From CAZUMW01 sp964621615 (GTDB lineage: Bacteria > Desulfobacterota > WTBG01 > CAIYCZ01 > CAIRTM01), in NCBI GenBank assembly GCA_964621615.1, contig CAZUMW010000018.1, forward strand, positions 14,863-78,862: 64,000 nt of DNA, given 5' to 3'. A program made the position numbers and the translations under genes. Positions within the stretch are counted from its first letter, which is position 1. The number at the start of each line of letters is the position of its first letter. Shown piece after piece: positions 1 to 8,719 of the stretch. The notes under the pieces are model-generated. The model was not told where the DNA came from and searched no databases. It saw nothing but the letters and a program-made list of their open reading frames with translations.

Positions 1-59
1 GATATCGCGTCATCAAAAAATTCCTTTCGGCACACCGGGCAATATTTTTTTGGTTTCAT
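1..59 (-). CDS. Zinc-ribbon protein, N-terminal fragment
   Basis: Reverse-strand reading from an ATG at 57-59 gives MKPKKYCPVCRKEFFDDAI and then leaves the window. The CPVC knuckle five residues from the start suggests a small zinc-ribbon protein. The next gene on the same strand (SPOR protein) also begins with a CxxC knuckle. Only 19 codons are visible, so function cannot be assigned. Confidence 0.45.
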   Translation of the reverse strand, partial: MKPKKYCPVCRKEFFDDAI

Positions 60-122
60 GTCATATCCGATCGGAATAACGGCAGGCGTGCTGCTCTTAA
101 TGGAGCCTGGCATGCTTTTTTA

Positions 123-1712
123 TTATCGCTTCCGCAGCAGCAGGGTGTTCTGCACCATGGGCAGCCGCGCAAGCTCACGCTGCGCAGCCTCTGCAGCGGC
201 ACGTGATTCAAACCGTCCAACCTTTACCCGGTGCCATACGCCCGCCTCGTTCAGATCAATAGATTCAACATAGGCATCAAAGCCCGCTGACTGCAGGCGC
301 CGGGACTGCTCCTGTGCATTTTCGATATTTCTAAACGAGTGAACATGCACCGAATACCTGGCTGCTGTATCCCGGGAAGCCGGAACAACGCTTACGCCGG
401 CTTCCTTTGGCAGCTCCGGCTCCCCGGTGCCGGCTTCAGCGGCCCGGTCCGGCTCGGCAACAGGGCTCTGTGCAGCGGGCTGCACAGAGCCCTGCGCTGG
501 AATCCGCTCTTCAGGCTCCGGCCGCGGCGGAGCACCGTTTGCTGTCTGCCGGGCCGCAGCTGTCGCATCCTGCTGGCTCCCGGTTTCTGACGGCGGCTCC
601 CGGACCGCAGCTTTGTTTGCCGGTCGCTCCTTTCGAGCGGAAGCCGCCTGCTGCACATCATCCATACCGGAACCCGCCTGATGTGAGCGCGCCAAGGGCT
701 CAACCGGCGGCTGCCGCACAACCGCCCTGCCGGGAGAGGAAAAATCCATCCTCTGAAATGTAACAGAGGCCGCCGCAATCAGCGCAGCGCCCGCCGCTGC
801 AATCACGGCAGCATGCGCCCACTTTTTGCCGGCAGGTCTTTTCTTTTCAGGGTCGTGCCGTTCAAGCACCTCTTCAAGCTCAGCCTGCGTACTCTCAGCT
901 GAGGCAGGCTCGGCCTCACCCGAAACCGGCGCTTCTTGATCAGGCTCAGCGGTCTCATACCGCTGCTGAGCAGCCTCGCTCACCTCATCGATAGTCATCT
1001 CCTGAGCCGTTTCGGATTCAGGTTCTGCTCCGGCAGCATCAGGCGCTTCATCGCCACACTCGAGGCATGCATTGAGCTCATGCTCCAGGTCAGCCTGCGG
1101 AGGGGGCTGGTCAGCGCGGTCAGCACCTTCCGCTGACTGTTCAGCCGGCTCTTCATCCTTTTCCCGGATCTGCCAATCAAATTCGGAGGCTTCCGGCTCA
1201 CCGGCCTCTTGCTTTCCTGCTTGAGCATCAGCGCGCAGCTGCTCAAGAATCCGTATTTCCTCGTCGCTCAGGCCAAGCTCGCGCTCAAGCTCAAATATAT
1301 CATCTGATGGATCGGGCTGCGTGCCGGGCGCTGCCTGCGCGGAACCGGCACCCCCGCTTTCCTGCTGATCCGGGGCCGGCGCCTCTCTATTCAGGAACTG
1401 CTCAAGATCATATCCCCCATCCTTATCTTCCTCATAATCTTCACCGACGGAATCCTCATCCGCGCCTTTTTCAAGGTCGAGCACAAACCGGTGCTCGTCC
1501 TCTGCGTGCATATGCACGTCCTCTACGGATTCTATTTCATCGAGATCTTTTTTTACGTCGGAAATCAAATCCTTGGCAGACCCCTGCTTCCGGCTTTCCT
1601 GCTGCTCAGGGATTTCCTGCACGTCAGGGCTTTCAACAAGCGGACCGCCGCAGATAGGGCATTCTGCCACATGCTGCTCTTTAATAATAAACTCACATCT
1701 TGGACAGTACAT
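123..1712 (-). CDS. Zinc-ribbon/SPOR-domain membrane protein
   Basis: A 529-residue protein starting with MYCPRCEF. This start is chosen because a GGGGGCGAGG ribosome site lies just upstream; an upstream in-frame ATG at 1772 lacks one. A CxxC...CxxC zinc ribbon occupies about residues 3-22. A long acidic, Glu/Ala/Pro-rich low-complexity stretch follows to about residue 290, then one transmembrane segment (about 298-319), a Pro/Ala-rich periplasmic linker and a C-terminal SPOR domain (about 450-525). SPOR domains bind denuded septal peptidoglycan, so the likely place of action is the inner membrane at the division site, with the ribbon and acidic part in the cytoplasm. The exact role is unknown. 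Confidence 0.8.
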   Translation of the reverse strand: MYCPRCEFIIKEQHVAECPICGGPLVESPDVQEIPEQQESRKQGSAKDLISDVKKDLDEIESVEDVHMHAEDEHRFVLDLEKGADEDSVGEDYEEDKDGGYDLEQFLNREAPAPDQQESGGAGSAQAAPGTQPDPSDDIFELERELGLSDEEIRILEQLRADAQAGKQEAGEPEASEFDWQIREKDEEPAEQSAEGADRADQPPPQADLEHELNACLECGDEAPDAAGAEPESETAQEMTIDEVSEAAQQRYETAEPDQEAPVSGEAEPASAESTQAELEEVLERHDPEKKRPAGKKWAHAAVIAAAGAALIAAASVTFQRMDFSSPGRAVVRQPPVEPLARSHQAGSGMDDVQQAASARKERPANKAAVREPPSETGSQQDATAAARQTANGAPPRPEPEERIPAQGSVQPAAQSPVAEPDRAAEAGTGEPELPKEAGVSVVPASRDTAARYSVHVHSFRNIENAQEQSRRLQSAGFDAYVESIDLNEAGVWHRVKVGRFESRAAAEAAQRELARLPMVQNTLLLRKR

Positions 1713-1857
1713 AAAACCTCGCCCCCTTAGCCGGGACACTGCATCTGCATATACCCGCTTCCGCGGCAGCACGGCCGGATCACGCTTATCAAGCCACCCC
1801 GCCGCTATCTTTTTAATATAATTAAATATGGAGTATAAATCAATGTCGGAATAGCGC

Positions 1858-2535
1858 TTAAAAAGAGGCCGGCGCCCCGCTCTGCGAGCCCGGACACAGA
1901 TGATTAATCATACAGCTGCCGCACTGCGGCTTCCGGGCGGTGCAAACAGCGCGCCCATGCTCAACCAGCATATAATTAATATCAATCCAGCACTCGCGCG
2001 GAACAATATTCATGAGATCCCGCTCAATTTTATCCGGGTTATCATGACGCGACAGCCCGAGCCGCTGTGAGATGCGCTTGACGTGTGTATCAACCGCTAT
2101 CCCTTCCGCCCGGTTAAAGGCGCTGGAAAGAACTATATTTGCCGTTTTTCTGGCAACGCCCGGCAGCGTGATCAGCCGGCTCATCGTGTCGGGCACGCTT
2201 CCGTTGAATTCATCACAGATCATTTTTGACGCGGCGATAATATTTTTTGCCTTGTTCCGGTAAAACCCGGTTGACCTGATGTCGCGCTCAAGATCCTCCT
2301 GCCTCAGCCTCGCAAAATCCTCCGGGCCGGCAAACCGGGCAAACAGCGTTTCGGTAACCTCATTTACTTTTTTATCGGTACACTGCGCCGACAAAATGGT
2401 TGCGACCAGCAAATGAAACGGCGAGCTGAAACGAAGCACTGTCCGGGGCGAGTCATAGCGCTGCCTGAGCAGGGAAATTATCGCTCTGACGCGGCGACCT
2501 TCAGCGTGATTCCGGCTGGAAGCTTTTGTGCTCAT
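1858..2535 (-). CDS. nth: Endonuclease III (DNA glycosylase/AP lyase)
   Basis: A 225-residue enzyme of the helix-hairpin-helix GPD family that removes oxidised pyrimidines and nicks abasic sites in base excision repair. The hairpin LPGVARKTA carries the catalytic Lys130, VDTHV carries the catalytic Asp149, and the C-terminus has the [4Fe-4S] loop C-x6-C-x2-C-x5-C (Cys198, 205, 208, 214). The length is normal for the family. An AAAGGG ribosome site precedes the ATG. It lies 39 bases downstream of nrdJ on the same strand and may be co-transcribed with it. Confidence 0.95.
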   Translation of the reverse strand: MSTKASSRNHAEGRRVRAIISLLRQRYDSPRTVLRFSSPFHLLVATILSAQCTDKKVNEVTETLFARFAGPEDFARLRQEDLERDIRSTGFYRNKAKNIIAASKMICDEFNGSVPDTMSRLITLPGVARKTANIVLSSAFNRAEGIAVDTHVKRISQRLGLSRHDNPDKIERDLMNIVPRECWIDINYMLVEHGRAVCTARKPQCGSCMINHLCPGSQSGAPASF

Positions 2536-2574
2536 AGGTGCCCTTTCGCTGCATATCCGGCTGGTTAGGGGGTA

Positions 2575-4686
2575 TCAGATATCACAGGTCCCTGAAAAGC
2601 AGCCCTGCTGACGGAGCCGGTCGTTCATGTGCTCCTCATCACTCTCCTCCTGCCCGTCCCCGAAGGACAGAGCCTGCTGCCGCCTGCTGCCGTAGCGGTA
2701 GATGGTGATTCCCTTGCACCTGAGCCGGTGCGCTTCGAGATATATATCCTTGACATCATCGATGGCTGACATGTGGGGGAGATTGACCGTTTTGGATACC
2801 GAATTGTCAGTATACTTTTGAAAAGCGGCCTGAATGCGCAGGTGCTGGTGCGGCTTCACGTCAAAGGTGGTTACAAAAACGCGCCTCAGCTCTTCGGGGA
2901 CCGCACCCACCCGGCTTATGCTGCCCTGCTTTCTCACTGCGCTGATAATCTCCCTGGAGTACAAACCGCGGCTTTTGAGCTCCTGCTCAAACAGCGGGTG
3001 CATTTCAAACAGCTTTGTCCCCCCGAGCACGTTTCGGGTGAAGCTGAGCGAAAAAAGAGGCTCTATGCCGCTTGAGCAGCCCGCAATAATGCTGATGGTT
3101 CCCGTCGGGGCTATGGCATTGACCGTTGCGTTTCGAAGCTGATCATCATGCCGGGCGTAGGCTGAGGCCCGGAGATTCGGGAACGCGCCGCGCCGCGCCG
3201 CCAGCTTCCGCGACGCCTCAAGCGAGTGCTGACGGATAAACTTCATTATTTTTCGCGCCATCGTCTCGGCCTTTTTGTCAGTATAGGAAATGCCCATCCT
3301 GATAAGCATATCGGCGAACCCCATTACGCCGAGCCCTACTTTCCGGTTGCGAGCGGTTATGTCTTGTATTTCAGGGAGCGGATATTTTGTGACATCAATG
3401 ACATTATCCAGAAACCTGATCCCGCACCACACAGCCTCCCGAAGCCGTTTCCAGTCAACTGATTTTCCGCGCACCATCAACGACAGGTTTATCGAAGCGA
3501 GGTTGCAGCTCTCATAGGGCAGCAGCAGCACCTCGGAGCAGGGATTGGTAGCCCTGATGGAGCCCAGGCCGGGCGTTGGATTGCGCCGGTTGATTTCATC
3601 AAGAAAGATAAGCCCCGGATCCCCTGTGCGCCATGCCGCAAAGGCGATCATATCAAAAAGCGCCCGCGCCCGTATCGTGCGCACTGCCTTACCGGTAACC
3701 GGGGAGACAAGATCAAAAGAGCCGTTATTCTTTACGGCGCGGATAAAGCGGTCGGTAACCCCGACCGAGAGGTTGAAGTTTGCAAACTCCCCGTGCTGCA
3801 GCTTGGCCTCAACAAACTCGAAAATATCGGGGTGGTCACATCGAAGAATCCCCATATTGGCGCCGCGCCGCTTGCCGCCCTGGATAATGACATCGGTTGT
3901 CTGGTTGAAAATACTCATAAAGGAAATCGGCCCTGAGGCGCGGCCCTTTGTTGTCGAAACCAGCTCGCCGCGGCCCCGGACAGGTGAAAAATCAAAGCCG
4001 GTTCCGCCGCCGGTCCGGTGAATAAGAGCCATGTTTTTAACTGTCTCAAAAATATCTTCAAGCGAGTCTTTAATCGGCAGCACAAAGCAGGCGGCCAGCT
4101 GCCCGATTGACGTGCCCGCGTTCATCAGCGTCGGCGAATTGGGCAGAAAGTCGCCCCCGGTCATTTTGCGGAAAAAGAGCTCTTCCATCTCCCTGCGCTC
4201 CGACTCACTGCCGTAGCCAAGCTCAGCCCGGCTTACTGCGCGGGCCACCCGCCGGAACAGCTCGCCCGGCGTTTCTGTAACAAGGCCCCGGTCATCTCTG
4301 AGCAGGTAGCGCTTCTGAAGCACAAGCAGCGCATTAAGCGGCAGCTTTAAATCATCATCGACTCCGTAGGTGTATTTCGTATAGCGGATATCCTGGTGGG
4401 ATTTGCGGTAAATAATATAGCTCTTTGCGACTGAGGAGTATCCCAGGTCGATCAGGCTGGTCTCAACAATATCCTGAATATGCTCGATCGTCGGGATGGA
4501 GCCGGAAAACTGCTCGGCTGTTTGCTGAAGCACGCGCCCGGTTACCTGTTCGGCAATGTCACGTGCCTTTTTTTCATCACCGGACGTGCTGCGGGCGGCA
4601 AGGAAAACGGCCCGCTCTATTTTTTTTGGTGAAAAGGCGGCGTGCGTACCGTCGCGCTTAGTGATTTTCTCAGGAAGGGGGTTCAT
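2575..4686 (-). CDS. nrdJ: Adenosylcobalamin-dependent ribonucleotide reductase (class II)
   Basis: Reduces ribonucleotides to deoxyribonucleotides with a B12-generated thiyl radical, so it works without oxygen. An N-terminal ATP-cone (about residues 5-95) is followed by the barrel with NSPTLMNAGT, the substrate loop NPCSE with its cysteine, ESCNLASINL, and the phosphate loop APTGTISIIAGCSSGIEP. The C-terminus ends in CFSGTC, the redox cysteine pair that recharges the active site. Start taken at MNPLPEKITKRDG (703 aa); a TTG 27 bases upstream (712 aa) is possible and neither has a strong ribosome site. A sigma70-like promoter lies just upstream. It is the only reductase here, as expected for an anaerobe. 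Confidence 0.93.
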   Translation of the reverse strand: MNPLPEKITKRDGTHAAFSPKKIERAVFLAARSTSGDEKKARDIAEQVTGRVLQQTAEQFSGSIPTIEHIQDIVETSLIDLGYSSVAKSYIIYRKSHQDIRYTKYTYGVDDDLKLPLNALLVLQKRYLLRDDRGLVTETPGELFRRVARAVSRAELGYGSESERREMEELFFRKMTGGDFLPNSPTLMNAGTSIGQLAACFVLPIKDSLEDIFETVKNMALIHRTGGGTGFDFSPVRGRGELVSTTKGRASGPISFMSIFNQTTDVIIQGGKRRGANMGILRCDHPDIFEFVEAKLQHGEFANFNLSVGVTDRFIRAVKNNGSFDLVSPVTGKAVRTIRARALFDMIAFAAWRTGDPGLIFLDEINRRNPTPGLGSIRATNPCSEVLLLPYESCNLASINLSLMVRGKSVDWKRLREAVWCGIRFLDNVIDVTKYPLPEIQDITARNRKVGLGVMGFADMLIRMGISYTDKKAETMARKIMKFIRQHSLEASRKLAARRGAFPNLRASAYARHDDQLRNATVNAIAPTGTISIIAGCSSGIEPLFSLSFTRNVLGGTKLFEMHPLFEQELKSRGLYSREIISAVRKQGSISRVGAVPEELRRVFVTTFDVKPHQHLRIQAAFQKYTDNSVSKTVNLPHMSAIDDVKDIYLEAHRLRCKGITIYRYGSRRQQALSFGDGQEESDEEHMNDRLRQQGCFSGTCDI

Positions 4687-4763
4687 GCATGCCCAATCTG
4701 CCACAGAGAGCAATGTGCCTGTAACAAAAAAATGCCGGGAGGCGATTCTGTTGTCATGTGCGC

Positions 4764-4792
4764 AGTATAGGGAAAACGCATATCAAGGTCAA
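4764..4792 (-). promoter_or_regulatory. Sigma70-type promoter of nrdJ
   Basis: On the reverse strand TTGACC (4787-4792) and TATACT (4764-4769) are separated by exactly 17 bases. The predicted start near 4757 gives a leader of about 70 nt before nrdJ, too short to hold a cobalamin riboswitch. This lets nrdJ be transcribed independently of the upstream rfbC. Confidence 0.6.
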
Positions 4793-4843
4793 GGCAAAAT
4801 GCCCTACCCTGAGGGATGTGACACAATCAGCGTATACAATTCA

Positions 4844-5404
4844 CTATGTATAGGAAGGCAGGCGGTCGCCCGGCACATCGTGCAGCGCCGGATGAGCGCT
4901 ATCCTTGGGGGACACAACGGGATCATCGACAGGCCAGTCAATCCCGATCGCAGGGTCATTCCACATAATGCCCCGGTCATCTTCGGGGTGATAAAACTCC
5001 GTGCACTTGTAGCAAAAATGAGCGGTCTCGCTCAAAACGCAAAACCCGTGCGCAAACCCCTCGGGAATAAACATCTGGCGCTTGTTGTCGCCTGAAAGAA
5101 GCTGGCCCGTCCATTTCCCGAACGTGGGTGAGCCCCTGCGTATATCCACTGCCACATCAAAGACTTCACCAAGGGGGACAAACACAAGCTTTGCCTGCGG
5201 AAAAGCGTGCTGAAAGTGCATGCCCCGAAGCACCCCTCTGCACGACTGAGAATAATTATCCTGCACAAACACGCGACTTATTCCGGCACGGTCATATTTT
5301 TGCTTATTATACTGCTCCATAAAAAAGCCCCGGCTGTCCTCGAACACATCCGGCTCTACCAGAAGCACGTCAGGCAATGCGGTGTTCAGAACCTTCAGCG
5401 CCAT
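4844..5404 (-). CDS. rfbC: dTDP-4-dehydrorhamnose 3,5-epimerase
   Basis: A 186-residue cupin epimerase of the dTDP-L-rhamnose pathway. It carries the family signatures ESCRGVLRGMHFQ-like (seen as RGVLRGMHFQ, with the catalytic His), YKCTEFYHPEDDRGI and NDPAIGIDWP. The start is placed at MALKVLN because GAGGAGG lies nine bases before it; the ATG nine bases upstream would abut the ribosome site. It overlaps the 3' end of rfbA by about 35 bases, which points to translational coupling. rfbB and rfbD are not in the window. Confidence 0.93.
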   Translation of the reverse strand: MALKVLNTALPDVLLVEPDVFEDSRGFFMEQYNKQKYDRAGISRVFVQDNYSQSCRGVLRGMHFQHAFPQAKLVFVPLGEVFDVAVDIRRGSPTFGKWTGQLLSGDNKRQMFIPEGFAHGFCVLSETAHFCYKCTEFYHPEDDRGIMWNDPAIGIDWPVDDPVVSPKDSAHPALHDVPGDRLPSYT

Positions 5405-6284
5405 TGTCCTCATCCTCCTCGCGTGCGATAATAGTATGGAGATATTGACCGTAGGAGCTGCTGTTCATTTTAACGGCAAGCTCCCTGAGCTGCTCCCTGC
5501 CGATATAGCCCATATTATAGGCGATTTCCTCTATACACGATATTTTGAGGCCCTGCCGGGCTTCTATGGCTTCGACAAATGTGGCAGCCTGCTGAAGCGA
5601 CTCATGCGTTCCGGTATCAAGCCAGGCAAGCCCCCTTCCCAGCAGCTCAACCCGCAGCTGGCCGCGCTGCAGATAGGTGCTGTTGACATCGGTTATTTCA
5701 AGCTCGCCGCGGGCGGACGGAACAATGCTTTGTGCAATATCGACAACCTGATTGTCATAAAAATAAATACCGGGCACGGCGTGCCGCGACCTGGGGTTTT
5801 TCGGCTTTTCCTGGATGCCGGTAACGGTACCGTGCCGGTCAAATGTGACAACCCCGTAGCGCCAGGGGTCGGTAACCGGATAGCCGAATATCAGCCCGCC
5901 CGTCTCAAGCTGCGCAGCCCGCTTAAGGGTTGCAGGGAATCCGTGGCCGTAAAATATATTATCGCCCAGCATGAGACAGACCGGATCGGCGCCGATGAAA
6001 TCCCTTCCGATGATAAAGGCCTGAGCGATGCCCTCGGGGCGGGGCTGCTCCCGGTATGACAGCCGGAGGCCCAGCTGAGTCCCGTCTCCGAACAGATAGC
6101 TGAATTTGGGAAGGTCTTCCGGAGTGGAAATAATAAGGATTTCCCGGATGCCTGCAAGCATCAGCACTGAAAGCGGGTAGTAGATAAGCGGCTTGTCGTA
6201 CACCGGCAAAAGCTGTTTGCACACGGCATAGGTAACAGGATACAATCTGGTGCCGGATCCCCCAGCAAGGATAATCCCCTTCAT
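5370..6284 (-). CDS. rfbA: Glucose-1-phosphate thymidylyltransferase
   Basis: First enzyme of dTDP-L-rhamnose synthesis: dTTP plus glucose-1-phosphate to dTDP-glucose. The protein (304 aa) begins MKGIILAGGSGTRLYPVT, the nucleotidyltransferase signature, and contains VYDKPLIYYPLSVLMLAGI, LGDNIFYG and EKPKNPRS, all diagnostic of RmlA. The start has an AGGGAGG site; an in-frame ATG 48 bases upstream would add residues not typical of the family. It forms a two-gene unit with rfbC for surface polysaccharide precursor supply. Confidence 0.95.
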   Translation of the reverse strand: MKGIILAGGSGTRLYPVTYAVCKQLLPVYDKPLIYYPLSVLMLAGIREILIISTPEDLPKFSYLFGDGTQLGLRLSYREQPRPEGIAQAFIIGRDFIGADPVCLMLGDNIFYGHGFPATLKRAAQLETGGLIFGYPVTDPWRYGVVTFDRHGTVTGIQEKPKNPRSRHAVPGIYFYDNQVVDIAQSIVPSARGELEITDVNSTYLQRGQLRVELLGRGLAWLDTGTHESLQQAATFVEAIEARQGLKISCIEEIAYNMGYIGREQLRELAVKMNSSSYGQYLHTIIAREEDEDNGAEGSEHRIA

Positions 6285-6401
6285 GGCGCGCCTCCCTGAA
6301 CAACTGTTTCCGCCGTAAAAACCGGCTGACACCTGTTATGACGGCTAACCTTATCATAAAAAAAAGCACCGGAGAAGAACTTTATTCACAGAATAAAATA
6401 A

Positions 6402-6430
6402 TTGTTTTTAATAGGCAAATTTGATATACT
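6402..6430 (+). promoter_or_regulatory. Promoter of carD
   Basis: TTGTTT (6402-6407) and TATACT (6425-6430) are 17 bases apart in an AT-rich stretch between the divergent rfbA and carD genes. The leader to the carD ATG is about 75 nt. Confidence 0.55.
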
Positions 6431-6511
6431 AAATATATTATTCAAACGGGGGGAAGTTTTATTTTTTCTGTTTTTCACTTTTTTTGTCTTTTTAGCAGGA
6501 GGGGAACACCT

Positions 6512-7006
6512 ATGGCATCAACATTCAATATCGGTGATATGGCGGTTTATCCGACTCACGGGGTAGGTGTGATTGAGGGGATTGAAAAAAAGCAGATTTC
6601 GGACAAAAATCAGAAATTTTATATCATGCGGATTCTGGGAAACGATATGACCATAATGGTCCCCACGGACAAGGCAACCGAGGTCGGGCTTCGCGGCATT
6701 ATCACGGATAAAGAAGCAAGCAAAGTCTACAAGATCCTGAAAGACAAAAAAGATCACCCCCAGGACAACCAGACCTGGAACCGGCGCTATCGCGAATATA
6801 TGGACCGCATTAAAACGGGCTCTGTATATGAAATTGCATCGGTGCTGCGTGATCTGTTTCTGCTCAAGGTTGGAAAAGACCTGTCATTCGGCGAAAAGCG
6901 CATGCTTGACATTGCGAAAAGCCTCCTGGTAAAAGAGCTTTCCCTGGCGCAGGATATCCCGGAAGATAACATCGAGAAAAACATCGAATCGATTTTTGAG
7001 CACTGA
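6512..7006 (+). CDS. carD: CarD-family transcription regulator
   Basis: A 164-residue protein with the CarD/TRCF RNA-polymerase interaction domain at the N-terminus (FNIGDMAVYPTHGVGVIEGI, about residues 5-65) and a helical, DNA-contacting C-terminal domain. CarD proteins bind the polymerase beta subunit and stabilise open complexes at rRNA and other promoters. A strong AGGAGGGG site precedes the ATG. It has its own promoter and is followed by a strong terminator, so it is probably expressed alone, although carD followed by ispD and ispF is a familiar order in this group. Confidence 0.92.
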   Translation: MASTFNIGDMAVYPTHGVGVIEGIEKKQISDKNQKFYIMRILGNDMTIMVPTDKATEVGLRGIITDKEASKVYKILKDKKDHPQDNQTWNRRYREYMDRIKTGSVYEIASVLRDLFLLKVGKDLSFGEKRMLDIAKSLLVKELSLAQDIPEDNIEKNIESIFEH

Positions 7007-7033
7007 GTACCGGTACTGTGTCCGCGTATGACC

Positions 7034-7068
7034 AGGCAGGTTTTTTCCTAAACCTGCCTGTTTTTTTT
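7034..7068 (+). terminator. Rho-independent terminator after carD
   Basis: AGGCAGGTTT (7034-7043) pairs with AAACCTGCCT (7050-7059) and is followed by GTTTTTTTT, a textbook intrinsic terminator 28 bases past the carD stop. Confidence 0.88.
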
Positions 7069-7089
7069 CATCCATAAGGATACCCGCTC

Positions 7090-7872
7090 ATGGAGCCTCG
7101 ATTGCACAGCCAGACAAACAGCACCCGGGCAGCGGCAATAATACCGGCAGCCGGAACCGGGGAGCGCATGGGACTTTCGTGCAAAAAGCCCTACATCCCG
7201 CTGTGCGGCGAGCCGCTTCTTGTACACACCCTGAGAGCCTTTATACGGGTCCCGGAAATCGGCTGTATCATTATTGCGGTGTTTCCGGGAGAGGAGCAGC
7301 TGTGCCGCGAAAAAATAGTCTCACACCTTCCCCGGCGTGATGGTATTATTGTGGTTCCCGGCGGCGGCACCCGTCAGGAATCGGTTCGCAGCGCTCTTTC
7401 CCGGGTGCCCGACGACTGCAGAATGGTGATGATCCATGACGGCGCACGGCCGATGATCTCCGAACAGATCATCTCTGCGGCTTTGCGCGAAACCCTGGAA
7501 AAGCAGGCGACGACGGCTGCGGTAACCGTCAAAGACACCACAGCGGTCGTTTCGGACAGCGGGATGACCATAGCGGAGACCCTGCCCAGGGAAAAGCTGA
7601 TATCCATTCAGACCCCGCAAACATTCATAAAAGAAATCGTTGTCCGGGCTCACGAGCGGGCTGAAGCAGAGGGGTTTTCAGGTACGGACGATGCATCCCT
7701 TGTCAGCCGCCTGGGCCTTCCGGTGTTTATTGTCACAGGCTCACACACCAACATAAAAATTACAACCCGTGAGGATCTGCTGTTTGCTGAAATGCTTCTC
7801 GGCAGGCGACAGGATGAGCTCAGCAGCGATAGGCCGGCTGCGGGGGAACGCCCGCTTTCCGGCGATGTGTAG
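7090..7872 (+). CDS. ispD: 2-C-methyl-D-erythritol 4-phosphate cytidylyltransferase
   Basis: Third step of the MEP isoprenoid pathway: MEP plus CTP to CDP-ME. Motifs seen are AAIIPAAGTGERMG (nucleotide loop), KKPYIPLCGEPLL, VMIHDGARPM, TPQTF and GTDDASLV, with the lysine of TNIKITTREDL near the C-terminus. At 260 residues it is slightly longer than most IspD, with short extensions at both ends. It lies 38 bases upstream of ispF, the usual pairing. Confidence 0.95.
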   Translation: MEPRLHSQTNSTRAAAIIPAAGTGERMGLSCKKPYIPLCGEPLLVHTLRAFIRVPEIGCIIIAVFPGEEQLCREKIVSHLPRRDGIIVVPGGGTRQESVRSALSRVPDDCRMVMIHDGARPMISEQIISAALRETLEKQATTAAVTVKDTTAVVSDSGMTIAETLPREKLISIQTPQTFIKEIVVRAHERAEAEGFSGTDDASLVSRLGLPVFIVTGSHTNIKITTREDLLFAEMLLGRRQDELSSDRPAAGERPLSGDV

Positions 7873-7910
7873 CTGTCTCACCGCCGGGGAAAAAAGGAAA
7901 GGAGCGCTAC

Positions 7911-8405
7911 ATGCGGATCGGCATTGGATATGACGTTCACCGGCTGGTAAGCGGCAGGAGCCTGGTGCTCGGCGGCTGCACCATCCCCTTTGAGCGCGGC
8001 CTCGAGGGGCACTCCGACGCAGACGTGCTCCTGCACGCAATCGGCGATGCGGTGCTGGGCGCATCAGGGCTGGGAGATATCGGCAGGCATTTCCCGGATA
8101 CGGATCAGCGCTACCGGGATATTTCAAGCTGTGTGCTTCTTGAGCGAATCGCAGAGCGTGCCCGAGGCCTCGGGCTGGCCTGCGCTAACGTCGATTCGGT
8201 TATCGTCGCTCAGCGCCCGCGGCTTGCTCCCTACATCGAGCGCATGCAGGCGCATATCGCACGCTGCCTTTCCATAGATCCGGCACAGGTAAATGTAAAG
8301 GCAACAACCACCGAGGGCCTTGGCCCTGAGGGAAGCGGAGAGGCCATTTCTGCACAGGCTGTTGTTCTTCTGCAAAAAATATCAAACGTGTCCAAAACAA
8401 ATTAA
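7911..8405 (+). CDS. ispF: 2-C-methyl-D-erythritol 2,4-cyclodiphosphate synthase
   Basis: Converts CDP-ME 2-phosphate to the cyclodiphosphate in the MEP pathway. The 164-residue protein has the zinc ligands in GIGYDVHRL and the second signature GHSDADVLLHAIGDAVLGA, plus GDIGRHFPDTD and VKATTTEGLG. An AAAGGAG site precedes the ATG. The following 314 bases before cysS contain a large inverted repeat. Confidence 0.96.
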   Translation: MRIGIGYDVHRLVSGRSLVLGGCTIPFERGLEGHSDADVLLHAIGDAVLGASGLGDIGRHFPDTDQRYRDISSCVLLERIAERARGLGLACANVDSVIVAQRPRLAPYIERMQAHIARCLSIDPAQVNVKATTTEGLGPEGSGEAISAQAVVLLQKISNVSKTN

Positions 8406-8417
8406 ATCATTGAGCAA

Positions 8418-8635
8418 AAGCCGGTTCGGGCGGGTCTCTGCGCAGCCTCCGCCATATGAAACCTCACTTCATGGACGGCCCGCTGCTGCTCAATAAAATA
8501 TGTGACAGGCGCAGGGATTGCCCCGGGCAGCTCTTTCCGCCGGGCCGTGTGTGTGCTGACGTTTAACGGCACATGCCGTTCCATAGCCTTTTCACTTGTT
8601 GCGGGGGCATTGCAGAGCCCCGCCCGAACCGGCTT
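8418..8635. repeat. Long inverted repeat between ispF and cysS
   Basis: Arms of 24 bases at 8418-8441 and 8612-8635 are inverted copies with one mismatch (core AAGCCGGTTCGGGCGGG). Inside them the next 20 or so bases also pair imperfectly (GCCTCCGCC...GAAA against TTTTCAC...GCGGGGGC), so the 218-base segment could fold into one long hairpin. The 3' arm ends about 85 bases before the cysS ATG. It could be a miniature inverted-repeat element, a large attenuator or a small RNA. No second copy was noticed in the window. Confidence 0.7.
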
Positions 8636-8719
8636 CATTACATTATTTTGGACACCAGTGAAAAAATATAATACACTATTTTTATAATACGCGAGCTCAT
8701 TTCTCAAAGGATCGCTCCA

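Noticed and set aside
4714..4843. Cobalamin riboswitch before nrdJ
   Set aside because: The predicted promoter leaves only about 70 nt of leader, too short for the aptamer, and no B12-box-like sequence was seen.
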